DNA from: JAPXSY01 sp033812795
Lineage (GTDB): Bacteria > Verrucomicrobiota > Kiritimatiellia > RFP12 > UBA1067
Direction of reading: 5' to 3'
NCBI GenBank assembly: GCA_033812795.1
Contig: JAPXSY010000008.1
Span: 16,348 to 80,347 of the forward strand
DNA: 64,000 nt
The notes below the pieces were generated by a model. The model ran no database searches, was not told where the DNA came from, and worked only from the letters and a program-made list of their open reading frames with translations. Both the position numbers and the translations under genes were made by a program. Shown one piece after another: positions 9,214 through 18,868 of this stretch; position 1 is the first letter of the stretch; each line of letters begins with the position of its first letter.

Positions 9214-11115
9214 TCAATCGCCGTCAACCGGAAACATCGAGATGCGCAGCTTCGCGTCCCCATATGGCACAAGCTTGAGGCTGTTTCCCTTCGAATCCGG
9301 GATCGTCAACATGCGCATCGCATCGCCAACCCTGACCGACGCGGCATCGAAACCGGCCGAGACCAATGGGACGTGCACATCACCTTCGGGATTGTTGTCG
9401 TCCTTTGAAGAGATCGGCAACGCATAGAGGATTGGCCCGACCGACACGCTGGCGTACTCGCGTCCTCGCGGCTCGTTGTAGTTGAACATCTTCTCCACCG
9501 TCGGTTTCATCGGCAGCCTCAACGTCACCACGTCGCCAGCACGCCAGATGCGCGTGATTGCCGCGAACCCGTTCTGTGCGGCGATCACCGTTTGTCTGCC
9601 GTTGACTTGCAGTTCTGGATTGGCGCACCATCCGGGAAATCGCACATGAAACGGGAACGCCGCATTCGGTGATTTGACGATCTTGAAGGTGATCGTATCG
9701 CTGTACGGATAGTCTGTGTGTTCCTCCACCTCAAACGAGCCGCTTGACAGTTCCGCGGCAAACCGGCACGGGCCGTAAAGTGTCGCCGCGACCCCGCCGT
9801 CCGCAGGCAGCATCCACATCGACGCGACGTAGTTGGGGAGAATACGGTTGAGCGCCGCCGTACAGCAAAGCGGCCAATGTTTCGTGTCGTAACGCGCCAG
9901 CCGGTCGCCGCGGGCACCCGTAAACGAACAGCGCGTGACATCGCTTGCCGTAAGGCGGTTCGGTTGTTGCAGGTAGACGTGCCGACGGTAATCCTCCGTC
10001 ATGCAGTTCCGTCCGGCGTTAAAGAAATTTCGTTCGACGTCATCGCCCCAACATCCTTCGCCCAGTGCCGCCAGAAGGTTGATACGCGTCCAGCCCTCTG
10101 CCGCCACGACGCAGGTCTCCGTACCCCGTTCCGGCCCGGGATGCCCCCACTCCTCGTCCATCGTGGTGACACCGTAGGGTTGCCGCATGTGCCGGTCGAA
10201 AAAGGCGTACCAGCCGCGGACCGCGTTCAGGAGATTGGTATTGCCGGTCCATAGGTATCCGTCGAAAATCGACAGCAGGGCCTCCGAGGCGATGACACCG
10301 TGACGCGTAGGGATCTTCAGTAAACGCTCGTGAAGGCGACGGATGTTTAGCGTCTCCTCCAAATGCGCGGGGGGCGGCGTCAAATATTGGCTGAAAACCG
10401 CCGGAAGCTGACCGGGCTGGTGAAGCGCCTTTTTCCAGAATTCATCGAGCGCCCGGGCAATACGCTCGCTCCGCGTCACCTGATAACCGGCATATGCACC
10501 GGAGGGCAACGTAGGAAACTTGCCGTAGGAAAAAGCGTGTTCGTCAAGCGCGAAGTCAAGCGCCTTGAGCGCCCGGGCATCCCCGCTGACCTCGTGCCAA
10601 GCGCAAACCGGACGCGCAAACATCCCCGTCACCCAGATCAACCACGCATCCGAAATTTTCATCTCCAAAACCTGCTGGGGATCGTTGCGATCCAGCCACC
10701 AGCAAAATCCGATGGCATGCGGGTTCATCTCCGAGAGAACGGTATCCAGACGATTGGATGCGAGAGCCTTCAACGACGGATCATCCAACTGATACGCGAG
10801 CTTCACCAGCCCGTCAAACCAGTACGCCCCGCCCTCACAACTCCAGGCTCCGGGATCGGATACCCAGAGGAGATCCTTTCCGCGCGGCCTGGTTTCATTT
10901 CTCCAAGAGCGTGAGAACTGAACGTCCACCGCGTCCATGTGACCGGTGTATCCGTCGCGCGCTTTCCGCGCCATGTCCAAAAGCCAGCCCTCGGGTCTTA
11001 CCGCCCCCGGCCTCGTTCTTTCCATGAACGGCGTCACGACCGGTCCGGCGAAACACCTGACGTGCGCAACGAACGAAACCGTCAACAGCAACCTCACAAT
11101 CGCATCAAGACGCAT
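9214..11115 (-). CDS. GH127/DUF1680-type beta-L-arabinofuranosidase-like protein, secreted
   Basis: 633 residues with a signal peptide (VRLLLTVSFVAHVRCFAG). The mature start, FMERTRPGAVRPEGWLLDMA, and the long alpha/alpha-barrel segment are typical of the DUF1680 superfamily. The zinc and nucleophile region is recognisable: GTETC near residues 335-338 (the Glu-x-Cys pair) and PLCC near 416-417. In characterised GH127 arabinofuranosidases the second motif is Cys-x-Cys-Cys; here the first cysteine is missing while the Cys-Cys pair that includes the nucleophile is kept. Expected reaction: release of beta-L-arabinofuranose or a related sugar from oligosaccharides, outside the cytoplasm. Its promoter is probably the one at 11172-11201. 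It is the first gene of the minus-strand cluster and has a second relative at 57941-60340 that keeps the full motif. Confidence 0.85.
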   Translation of the reverse strand: MRLDAIVRLLLTVSFVAHVRCFAGPVVTPFMERTRPGAVRPEGWLLDMARKARDGYTGHMDAVDVQFSRSWRNETRPRGKDLLWVSDPGAWSCEGGAYWFDGLVKLAYQLDDPSLKALASNRLDTVLSEMNPHAIGFCWWLDRNDPQQVLEMKISDAWLIWVTGMFARPVCAWHEVSGDARALKALDFALDEHAFSYGKFPTLPSGAYAGYQVTRSERIARALDEFWKKALHQPGQLPAVFSQYLTPPPAHLEETLNIRRLHERLLKIPTRHGVIASEALLSIFDGYLWTGNTNLLNAVRGWYAFFDRHMRQPYGVTTMDEEWGHPGPERGTETCVVAAEGWTRINLLAALGEGCWGDDVERNFFNAGRNCMTEDYRRHVYLQQPNRLTASDVTRCSFTGARGDRLARYDTKHWPLCCTAALNRILPNYVASMWMLPADGGVAATLYGPCRFAAELSSGSFEVEEHTDYPYSDTITFKIVKSPNAAFPFHVRFPGWCANPELQVNGRQTVIAAQNGFAAITRIWRAGDVVTLRLPMKPTVEKMFNYNEPRGREYASVSVGPILYALPISSKDDNNPEGDVHVPLVSAGFDAASVRVGDAMRMLTIPDSKGNSLKLVPYGDAKLRISMFPVDGD

Positions 11116-11171
11116 TTAACCCCGATTCCTTTCCGCGATCACTCGACCGCAACCCCATCGTCGTGCCGATG

Positions 11172-11201
11172 ACTATACTATACAAGGTATTAACTTGCCA
11201 G
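11172..11201 (-). promoter_or_regulatory. Candidate sigma-70-like promoter for the GH127 gene
   Basis: On the minus strand CTGGCA (11196-11201) and TATAGT (11172-11177) are separated by 18 bp, about 55 nt upstream of the GH127 start codon at 11115. The -10 box matches the consensus at five of six positions. The plus strand carries TATACT in the same AT-rich patch, so the patch may also serve the divergent rhamnosidase gene. Confidence 0.5.
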
Positions 11202-11419
11202 ACTAGGGTATGGGATTGACAAGGTTTGCGGCAAGCAAAATTGTTGCAAAACTCTTCAAGCTTGCCATGCCGCTGCAAAGTTGCAATCTTACCGCATGGA
11301 TAACGCGATGGCGGACGGATCGGTCCCGGAGCCGATGGCGGTCAAGCGGGCGGTCAGGTCGATGCGGGTCTGACTGCGGCGTCACGGCGCTCGCTTATGT
11401 TTGTTTAAGGGGAAAGACG
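11202..11419 (+). other. Long leader region upstream of the rhamnosidase gene
   Basis: This stretch lies between the divergent promoters and the chosen rhamnosidase start. The frame is open from 11210, but the translation up to 11419 is arginine- and serine-rich with no fold signature, so I treat it as leader. TTGACA occurs at 11216-11221, followed only by a weak -10. A short open frame (11296-11373, 25 codons) has no good ribosome site. TTGCAA-type half sites near 11243-11290 could be operator sequence, but I cannot support a specific regulator. Confidence 0.35.
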
Positions 11420-13306
11420 ATGGGCAGGTTAACGGTTGCGGCGGTGTCGGTTTGGGTGGCGGGCGTGTGCATTTCTGCGCAATGTTCCAGCGCGCTTTAC
11501 GGTGCGGACGCGGGGAGTTCTCCGCGCGGAGGCGGTGGGTGTGACGCCTGGTATTATCCGCAGATGAGCATGGAGTTGTACCGGCTCGAAGAACTGAAAC
11601 GGAATGCGCAGGCCGCCGGGATGTATGTGGGATATCCGGGCAGCGTGCCCCCGTACGCGGCAGCCGTAGAGTTCCGGCGTCGTTTCAAGCCAGGCGAAAC
11701 GCGCGAATATTTCACGCACGGACGCGCGTTCAGCGAAAACTTCGACGAAAAGACCGGCATGCTCCGTGTCTCGGTGAGCGCACGGTATCTCGACACGCCG
11801 GCATTGCGCAGTCCGCTCAAGGGTTGGGAGGCGAGGGTGTCCGGTCCGCAACGGGACGACACGTGGCGCGCTGCCGCGCGTTATTCCGGCGGCGAGGTGC
11901 CGCCGCATTTAAGGTGGCTTGAAGAAGATCACGACTATCGGGATTTGAAGAAAATCGGGGATTATTACGACACGCAAAGGGAATTGCTTGCCTATGTGCA
12001 GACAAGTGGGGAAAAGCCGCCGAAACTTTTTGTCGGCGAATCCGTGCCGGAAATGAGGAATACGGTCCCGGTCGATTCAGAGCAGGCGACAGACATGGTG
12101 TTGGTCGCCAACGACACGTGGCGATCCAGGTCCGCGCTCGCGCTCAGATATTTTCGCTTTGAGGGAAAAGCCGAAAAGGTCAAGGTGATCCCGCTGTGGT
12201 GGCCGGGCATGGAGGAAAAAGGAACGTTTTCCGCGAAGGATAAACGTCACGAGAAAATGCGCGAGGTGGGGGTCCACACGCTCAAGCTTTGCTGCCACGA
12301 CTTTTTGATCGACGGCATCAAACGCGACCGTCTGCCGTGGGGAGGTGATCTCACGGTGTCGCTGATGGCGAATGCGTATGTTCTGGGTGACCCGGAAATC
12401 TCCCGGCGCTCGCTTTCTGTGCTGGACGCATACACAACGGACGTGAACGGCATCGTGACCTATTCGATGTGGCTGATCATCGCGCACGATCTGCATCAGC
12501 TTTATTTCGCGGACCGCGAATTTCTGGAGGCGCGTTGGTGGCGGATCAAGCAACGCATCGAAGACCTGATTTCCCGCACCGATGAAAACGGCTTTGTCGC
12601 AAGAGGGCTCGACTGGGTGTTCATCGATTGGGCTGGTCCAAGGTCCGCTACCGCACTAGGGATGATATGGACAGGAGCACTTGACGCGGCGGCGAAGCTC
12701 GCCGGGCGCATAAACGACCCGCGTGCCGCTGAGTACCGTGCGCTTTGCGACAAAGTGAAAGCGAACCTCAACCGTCTCGCGTGGGACGAAGGGCGCAAAC
12801 TTTACCGCGTCGATCCGTTTGAGAAGAATTCGGGGTTTGCGCGTCAGGCCAATATTTACGCGGTGATCTTCGGCGTGGCCCAGAATGAACGGGCGCAGGC
12901 GATCGGCGACGAACTCGCCAAAGATGACTTGCCGGCGGTAGGCACGCCTTACGTGTTCGGATGGGAACTTGTGGCCTTGGCGCGCACCGGACACCATAAG
13001 GAGTTTTTCACGGGCATGGAAACCGTGTTCGGCGCGATGCTTGATGCGGGCGCGACGAGTTTCTGGGAAGGGTTTAACGCCAAACAGAAAGGCGATGAGC
13101 GATATCGTTTTTACGGGCGGCCGTGGGCGAAAAGCCTTTGCCACGCATGGAGCGCGTGGCCCGCGTTCATTTTCGTTTCCGAGGCGATGGGGGTTAAGCC
13201 CACATCGGACGGCTGGAAAACGCACGAGGTAAAGCCCATTCCCGGAGCGGAGGGGATGAAGGCCGATATCCCCACGCCATCCGGGCGCACAAAGATAGGG
13301 CTCTGA
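11420..13306 (+). CDS. GH78-type alpha-L-rhamnosidase-like protein, secreted
   Basis: 628 residues from ATG 11420, which has AAGGGGAAAG just upstream and opens a signal peptide (RLTVAAVSVWVAGVCISA). The catalytic-domain hallmark DGIKRDRLPWGGDL lies near residue 297, and the end of the alpha/alpha-barrel is marked by GATSFWEGF and SLCHAWSAWPAF. These are the standard motifs of bacterial alpha-L-rhamnosidases, which remove terminal L-rhamnose by inversion. The protein is short for the family, carrying an N-terminal beta-sandwich, the barrel and a small C-terminal domain; the full-length relative at 48521-51754 is 1,077 residues. Its last 196 bp overlap the 3' end of the convergent gene at 13111-16602. 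Likely role: debranching rhamnose-containing polysaccharide in the periplasm or outside. Confidence 0.85.
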   Translation: MGRLTVAAVSVWVAGVCISAQCSSALYGADAGSSPRGGGGCDAWYYPQMSMELYRLEELKRNAQAAGMYVGYPGSVPPYAAAVEFRRRFKPGETREYFTHGRAFSENFDEKTGMLRVSVSARYLDTPALRSPLKGWEARVSGPQRDDTWRAAARYSGGEVPPHLRWLEEDHDYRDLKKIGDYYDTQRELLAYVQTSGEKPPKLFVGESVPEMRNTVPVDSEQATDMVLVANDTWRSRSALALRYFRFEGKAEKVKVIPLWWPGMEEKGTFSAKDKRHEKMREVGVHTLKLCCHDFLIDGIKRDRLPWGGDLTVSLMANAYVLGDPEISRRSLSVLDAYTTDVNGIVTYSMWLIIAHDLHQLYFADREFLEARWWRIKQRIEDLISRTDENGFVARGLDWVFIDWAGPRSATALGMIWTGALDAAAKLAGRINDPRAAEYRALCDKVKANLNRLAWDEGRKLYRVDPFEKNSGFARQANIYAVIFGVAQNERAQAIGDELAKDDLPAVGTPYVFGWELVALARTGHHKEFFTGMETVFGAMLDAGATSFWEGFNAKQKGDERYRFYGRPWAKSLCHAWSAWPAFIFVSEAMGVKPTSDGWKTHEVKPIPGAEGMKADIPTPSGRTKIGL

Positions 13307-16300
13307 ATGAGGCATACCGCTCGTTGGTTTCCGGTTTCGTTATTCACTATCCTAAAATAAGTTGTGGCGCAGCGGCGCGAAGCCAGCTCTCGCACACGGA
13401 CCTGCCACAGGCCGCGCCGGTCATTCGAGGCCAGATCTAGCGTGAGCGCGAGTTGCCCGCGTTCGGCACCGTAATGCCCGCTCCACTCCGCTTGCGCGCC
13501 GGCCGGATCGAGAATCTCGACATGCAGCGGCACCACGGCATCGATCGGCTTTCCCTCTCGATCCATCACGGAAAATGTGCAGGGCAGACGGCTGCCGAGG
13601 CGCGCTTCTTGCGCGACGTCGATACGCACTGCATCAATGGCGCGTTCCGTGACCATCAGCACACAGCCGTCGCAAGGACCCAAGACGCGCGCAACAGTTA
13701 GCCGCCCGTCCTGCACATGCGCTTCCAAGGTGCGCCCTTCTGTCAGGTCGTACACATGACCCGAGGCGCGTGCCAACGACAGCACGGCCTCTGCCGGCAA
13801 GCCATTCTCCATCACCAGACCATGCTGCCCGACGTAATCGCCGAACTCACGCCGGTCGTTGACGGCGAAGAGATAATCGGTGGAGCCGTATGAACGGCAG
13901 CGGGGCACGACGTCCGGCGTTGAGGCATCGCAATAACGCTGGTAACGCGTGTCGATCGCCGTACGCAGCTCGGCAGATTTAGCGATCAAAGCGGCGCGGT
14001 CTTTATCCGCTTTGCGCGTCCGCGTGTAATGCGCGATCGTGATGTCAGCGCGGATAGCCGGGCAGAGGCGTTCATCCCCCACCACCACCCCGCCCCGCGC
14101 CTGAAATGCCTTAACCGCAGCCACCACGCCGGCTGTCAACACATCGCAGTCCATCATGACCAGCACACGGTACTTGCCCAGTCCATGCGCCTTCACCGTT
14201 TCATCGTAGATGATCTCAGGCTGAAGATGCGCCCACAGCAGCATCTGATAGGCGTCGCCGGTCCACCCGCCGCCCCAGCCGTAAGTTCCGCGCCGTGCGA
14301 ACATCTGCGACGCGAAGCTCTCCAGAAACGCGACATCGCTGGGCCGGTCGGGGACTTGCAGCAAGGTGGGCCCCAGCGGCTCCACGACCTCTTTGATCAG
14401 GCGGCGCAACTCATGCTGTGTCTGCGGATGGGTGTAGCGGTAGGAGCCCTCACCGCTCTGCGGCACCAGCGATCCCCAGCCGTGATACATGATGCCGCGC
14501 ACCGGTCTGGCCAGCTTGGTCCAGAACGCTTCGCGCAGATGCATGGGCGCAATAGTCGGGAATGCCGCGTCGGGATCGGTGTCCTCCCACGGCGAGGCGG
14601 GCGCTTTTCTGACCTCGTCCCCCTTGGCGATCGGTGCCGTCTGCGAGCGGTACCAGATGATTTGGGTCATCTTCATGACCTGCTGCGGCTGAGCGGCGCC
14701 GCGCGTCATGGCAAACAGTTCGTCGGTCGCCACTCCGATGCGGATCGGGTCGGGATAGGAGTAGGTCCACTGCGACAGGACATCCGCGCTCCCGCCGCTT
14801 CCGTAGACGCTCGCCACGCGTACCGCCGGATCGTGGAACGTCCAAAGCCCTTCCCGACCGGTCGACTGGAGTCCCCGGTGCAGTTCGGAGTTCATGCGGT
14901 TCCAGCCGTCGCCCTCTTTCCAGTACCAAGAGAGGAAACCCAAGAGCGGATGATCATCAGGGATCACTCTGTCGGACGGAAAATCGCTCAGCTTGGTGTA
15001 GTCCACGCCGTTTTTATTCGGTGCATTCGTTGGATAGTCAGAACCGGTCGCGCGCTGACACGCCTCGCGGTCATGCGCGTGCCAGCAGACGTTCGCACCG
15101 TCACGCACCTCGGTATGCAGCAGAGCCGCCTGCCAAGCCGGAAAGTCGCTGTAGGCCTGCGCCACCGATGCGCCCACGTTAAAGGCGAACGTCTGCATTT
15201 CGGGAAACGCCGCACAGAGCGTCGGTCTGTTATCGTTACTGACGCCCAGGCGATCCACACGCCGGAACTCCGGCTTGGCGTTGGCCACCCAGTGGCCGGG
15301 AGAAAGCGTCGCGATGATGCCGACATCATGCGCCAATGCCGTGTCCAGCATCCGCTTGACCTCCGCGACGTGCTCAGGTGTTCCGGGCGCGACCGGCTGT
15401 CCCGCTTCGAAGATACGCTTGCCATCCGCTCCGAACCCCAAACAGTGCGTGAACCCGATTTCCGTCAGGCGCGGCAACTCGCGAATGACGTTGCCCGCTC
15501 CGTAAAGGCCCCACATCACCACCGGCATGCGCGGCGGACGGCGCGGCATCAAGGTGAACGTTACGCTCTCCTCGCTCACATAGGGGGCTGTCGTTTCTTT
15601 CAAGGGGGTCTCGACGCGCAGTCGCAGCGTGTAGCTACCGGGACGCAACGCCGTGTCGACCGGCACCTCGATCGTCCGGCTCTCGCCCGACGCGAGTTCC
15701 GGGATCTGATGGCGCGCGGCTTCGCGTCCTTCGACCGTACAGAACACTGAGACGTTGCGCGCGGCTTCGCGTTGGGCATTGGCCAGCGTGAAACGTAAGG
15801 ACGGCGTCTTTTCCATGCGCACAAACACGCTCCGGTCGGATGTCAGGGCCAATGTGACCGGACGGAACTCCAGCGCGCCTTGACACAGCCGCACCTGCGT
15901 CAGATACCCCGGAAAGCCGTGATAGTAGCTGCCGATGCGGTCACCGATGGAGAGCGGATGACTGCCCGGCGCGATGCGCCCGCGTCCCGTCCGCGTGACC
16001 GTACCCTGCGCGGCGCCGTCCCTGAAAAACCGCACGGTGCCGGCGCCGTCATAGGTGACCGCGAGATGCGTCCAGATGTTCGTCGCAAACACCGAGGGCT
16101 CCGAACTATACACTTCCGAATCATCGCCGAAACCGAGCCGCAGGTAGGCGCGCCACTGGCCGCTTTTATCGGCGGCTCCCAGCGTCCATTGATAATCCGT
16201 GTGCGCCACGTACTTCTTGTCGGCCAAGAACGCTTCGGGATAATCGACAAACTCAGGCTTCGGCTTGATCCACATCTCCAGCGTGAACGCATCCCGAGGC

Positions 16301-16602
16301 GAGAGCGAGGTGTGATTGGCGACAACAGCCGCGTGACGCTTGTCTTCCACCGGCCAGCCGCAGAACGACTCCAGGCAGGAACCCCAACGGGCGTCCGGCA
16401 CCAGCACGGCACCGTGCAGCACCGCGTCGCGTCCTCTACCCGATGCATCCTTCAAGTCTGCGAAAGTCCACAGCCCCACCACCTTCTCGCCGGTCGCATC
16501 CGCGCCCGTGTAGGGCGACAGCCAATTCTCGCACGGCTGCTCCGCGTGCAGGATCCACGCCGGCATTGCCAGCGCACACACCAATCTGACACCGTCTTTC
16601 AT
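13111..16602 (-). CDS. Secreted LamG / TIM-barrel-like / glutamine-amidotransferase-like protein
   Basis: About 1,163 residues from ATG 16600-16602, which has GGAGGG four nt upstream. After a signal peptide (VRLVCALAMPAWILHA) comes a LamG/concanavalin domain at about 50-250 (DAFTLEMWIKPKPEF, FRDGAAQGTV, PGYLTQVRLCQGAL), then an Ig-like segment, a TIM-barrel-like region from about 365 (MPVVMWGLYGAGNVIRELPRL) and a GH42-middle or amidotransferase-like domain around 800-900 (YRVLVMMDCDVLTAGVV, FQARGGVVVGDERL). I recognise the architecture as glycosidase-like but not a family, and no catalytic pair is clear. The real C terminus is doubtful: after ATTYFRIV near 13350 both other frames stop at once, while this frame reads on 240 nt into the antisense of the rhamnosidase gene. 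A one-base indel there would restore a natural end. Confidence 0.75.
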   Translation of the reverse strand: MKDGVRLVCALAMPAWILHAEQPCENWLSPYTGADATGEKVVGLWTFADLKDASGRGRDAVLHGAVLVPDARWGSCLESFCGWPVEDKRHAAVVANHTSLSPRDAFTLEMWIKPKPEFVDYPEAFLADKKYVAHTDYQWTLGAADKSGQWRAYLRLGFGDDSEVYSSEPSVFATNIWTHLAVTYDGAGTVRFFRDGAAQGTVTRTGRGRIAPGSHPLSIGDRIGSYYHGFPGYLTQVRLCQGALEFRPVTLALTSDRSVFVRMEKTPSLRFTLANAQREAARNVSVFCTVEGREAARHQIPELASGESRTIEVPVDTALRPGSYTLRLRVETPLKETTAPYVSEESVTFTLMPRRPPRMPVVMWGLYGAGNVIRELPRLTEIGFTHCLGFGADGKRIFEAGQPVAPGTPEHVAEVKRMLDTALAHDVGIIATLSPGHWVANAKPEFRRVDRLGVSNDNRPTLCAAFPEMQTFAFNVGASVAQAYSDFPAWQAALLHTEVRDGANVCWHAHDREACQRATGSDYPTNAPNKNGVDYTKLSDFPSDRVIPDDHPLLGFLSWYWKEGDGWNRMNSELHRGLQSTGREGLWTFHDPAVRVASVYGSGGSADVLSQWTYSYPDPIRIGVATDELFAMTRGAAQPQQVMKMTQIIWYRSQTAPIAKGDEVRKAPASPWEDTDPDAAFPTIAPMHLREAFWTKLARPVRGIMYHGWGSLVPQSGEGSYRYTHPQTQHELRRLIKEVVEPLGPTLLQVPDRPSDVAFLESFASQMFARRGTYGWGGGWTGDAYQMLLWAHLQPEIIYDETVKAHGLGKYRVLVMMDCDVLTAGVVAAVKAFQARGGVVVGDERLCPAIRADITIAHYTRTRKADKDRAALIAKSAELRTAIDTRYQRYCDASTPDVVPRCRSYGSTDYLFAVNDRREFGDYVGQHGLVMENGLPAEAVLSLARASGHVYDLTEGRTLEAHVQDGRLTVARVLGPCDGCVLMVTERAIDAVRIDVAQEARLGSRLPCTFSVMDREGKPIDAVVPLHVEILDPAGAQAEWSGHYGAERGQLALTLDLASNDRRGLWQVRVRELASRRCATTYFRIVNNETGNQRAVCLIQSPIFVRPDGVGISAFIPSAPGMGFTSCVFQPSDVGLTPIASETKMNAGHALHAWQRLFAHGRP

Positions 16603-16715
16603 ATGTCCCTCCGTCAATCGATTCCACTCGCATTATGCGAAAGAGTACAGTCGCCTGTCAAACGAGTTTCATTCGTTCCCCCTCCCCCTTTTTCGCCTGG
16701 CGCGGGCTTTCAGGA

Positions 16716-16745
16716 TTGACTCTTTTCGCCCCTCCCCCACATAAT
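16716..16745 (+). promoter_or_regulatory. Strong candidate promoter for the 16.8-47.9 kb plus-strand cluster
   Basis: TTGACT (16716-16721) and CATAAT (16740-16745) are spaced 18 bp apart, each matching the sigma-70-type consensus at five of six positions. They lie 25 bp before the start of the first beta-helix gene, with GGGGGGAG as its ribosome site. The same region also holds the divergent start of the 13111-16602 gene. Confidence 0.6.
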
Positions 16746-16770
16746 AGGTGGTGATGGGGGGAGATTCATC

Positions 16771-18852
16771 ATGAGAAATGTAGGGCTGGTTGTTGTTTTG
16801 AGTGTGTGCGCCCTCGCGGTGCGGGCCAGGACGGTGTACGTGGATCTGAACACTTCTGCGGTCATGCCCGACGGCATGACGTGGGAAACCGCGTATCCGA
16901 CCATCGGCGAGGCTGTCAGCAATTTGCTTACGAATAATTATGAGAGCGGGAGCGCCATATACATCGCGCCCGGACACTATGCTTTGTCCGAGCCGATTCC
17001 TGCTATTCCCGGTTCAAACCCGGTCACGTTCTACGGTGTCACCAATGTCCTGCTGAAGGCGAACCCCGGGTTTGCCGAGCAGGTGATCATCGACGGGCAA
17101 AACGCCACCAATGCTTTTGAGGCGATTCAGGGGTATGCCAAAGGCTCGCAGTTTCACGGGCTCACCATCGTCAATTGCCGGAAAGATGTCTTTGCCGCAA
17201 CCGGCCTGGAGCTCTATGGCGGTTCCGCCATCAACGCACGCAACTCTGATGCGGTTATCTCGAATTGCATTATCCGGAACTGCTGGTCGGGCGGTTTCCG
17301 CGAAGGCGGTACGGCGGGGTGCATTTACGGCGGTGCGGTCGCTGTGGCGAACGGGTCGGTCGTCGACACCCTCTTCGAGGACAACGGCATCACCAACGCC
17401 TGTGCGTCCGCAGAGTCGCAAACCCTCACAGGCCTCCGTTTCCGCGGCGGAGCGATATGCGGCGGCGGCTACAAGGAGTTTCGCGGCAACATCTTCCGCC
17501 GCAACAGCATTGTCGATCCGACGGGGAAATGGGGGGACCTGGACGGCGGCGCAATGCATGGCGTCGGGACACTGACGGCGGATTGCCGGTTTGAGACCAA
17601 CCGCGTTTGGAGCAGCAGAACCGACAAAGCGGCGGGAAGGGGCGGCGCCGTCTTTACCGAGGGGAGCGGCAAAGTTTTCTCCAATCTGGTTTTCGTCGGG
17701 AATTCGTCGGTCTCCCAACCGGTCTGTGTCAATGCCAGCGCTCCCGCGCTGTTTACGCATTGCACCTTTGTCGGCAACCGGACGGAGCGCTACGGCGCTT
17801 CTTTGACGACAAGCCTAAAACTTGGGGCAGGAAATGAAGCGGTTATCCGGCATTGCCTTTTTAAGGACAATTACTCGCCAGGCGGGGTTGCTGACGGTTC
17901 CGGCACAGCGGTTCACGCGCACCTGAATGATACGCAGGGGGGGTATCGGGGCCTCTTTATCCATGACTGCGCGTTTGTCGGAAACGTGAACAAAGACTTT
18001 GGCATGGCGGCTCTCTCCACTTGGTCTGGAAACGGCGGCGCGTACGTTTCCCTTTCGAACTGCTATTTTGAGGCCAACCTGAGCGCCACCAACAGCGGCA
18101 CACACGCCCTCTTGGCGATTAACTCCGGCCTGAACTTCTCCCTTGTGGATTGTTCGTTCATCGGCAACCAAAGCGGAAATAACGGGAATCAACCGCTTGT
18201 CAGGCAGAGCGGACGCGAAAACGAGGTCGGATCAACGACCAACTCCGTGGTGCGCAACTGCTTTTTTTACGATAACGCCTCTTCACGGGTTCTGGACATC
18301 TCCAATCCCGTCGCGGACATCGGGCAGGAGTTCCCCGGAACGCGGGTGGAGAGCTGCACGATCGCGGGCAACCGCCTGAGCGGCACGAGTGAAGCCATTC
18401 TTGCCCAAACGGGCAAGAAGTTTTACGTGTGCAACACGGCGGTGTGGGGAAATTATAAGGCCGGGACGGCTGACAACTATAACCTGAATGCGAGCATGGC
18501 GGCGCAGACTTCGCACTCGTATATCGGGCCGCAGGCGATCGCGGTCGACGCGTTCACGACGAACGTGTTGAGCGGCAACATCACCGAGATCGACCCCGGG
18601 TTTGCCGATCCCGCCAAGGGCGATTTCCGTTTGAAGGGCCGCTCTCCGCTTAAAAACGCGGGTAAAGCGCAGCCGTGGATGGCCGGGGCGAACGATCTTT
18701 CCAATCAGGCGGTGGTGTGGGACGAAACGCTGACGCAAGGCGGATGCGATGTGGTGCGCGTTCCTGCGTTGCCCCGCATCTTCCCGACCGTGCCGGATAT
18801 CGGCTGTTTCGAATCCTGGGCGCCCTTAGGCACGGGCATGTATGTCAAGTGA
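16771..18852 (+). CDS. Secreted right-handed parallel beta-helix protein
   Basis: 693 residues. ATG 16771 follows a GGGGGGAG ribosome site and opens a signal peptide (VGLVVVLSVCALAVRA). The N-cap TVYVDLNTS with WETAYPTIGEAVSNLL is the common start of secreted DUF1565-like helices. Rungs of the type GGAVFTEGSG, NCIIRNCW and HDCAFVGN fill most of the chain. The C-terminal module runs RSPLKNAGKAQPWMAG, then DIGCFESWA and GMYVK, matching the ends of the beta-helix proteins at 418, 6997 and 18869. It is the first gene of a long plus-strand run; the next gene follows by 16 nt. A binding, scaffold or lyase role cannot be told apart from sequence alone. Confidence 0.88.
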   Translation: MRNVGLVVVLSVCALAVRARTVYVDLNTSAVMPDGMTWETAYPTIGEAVSNLLTNNYESGSAIYIAPGHYALSEPIPAIPGSNPVTFYGVTNVLLKANPGFAEQVIIDGQNATNAFEAIQGYAKGSQFHGLTIVNCRKDVFAATGLELYGGSAINARNSDAVISNCIIRNCWSGGFREGGTAGCIYGGAVAVANGSVVDTLFEDNGITNACASAESQTLTGLRFRGGAICGGGYKEFRGNIFRRNSIVDPTGKWGDLDGGAMHGVGTLTADCRFETNRVWSSRTDKAAGRGGAVFTEGSGKVFSNLVFVGNSSVSQPVCVNASAPALFTHCTFVGNRTERYGASLTTSLKLGAGNEAVIRHCLFKDNYSPGGVADGSGTAVHAHLNDTQGGYRGLFIHDCAFVGNVNKDFGMAALSTWSGNGGAYVSLSNCYFEANLSATNSGTHALLAINSGLNFSLVDCSFIGNQSGNNGNQPLVRQSGRENEVGSTTNSVVRNCFFYDNASSRVLDISNPVADIGQEFPGTRVESCTIAGNRLSGTSEAILAQTGKKFYVCNTAVWGNYKAGTADNYNLNASMAAQTSHSYIGPQAIAVDAFTTNVLSGNITEIDPGFADPAKGDFRLKGRSPLKNAGKAQPWMAGANDLSNQAVVWDETLTQGGCDVVRVPALPRIFPTVPDIGCFESWAPLGTGMYVK

Positions 18853-18868
18853 AATAAGAGGAGTGATG

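Noticed and set aside
11296..11373. 25-codon frame in the rhamnosidase leader
   Set aside because: No good ribosome site and no similarity I recognise.
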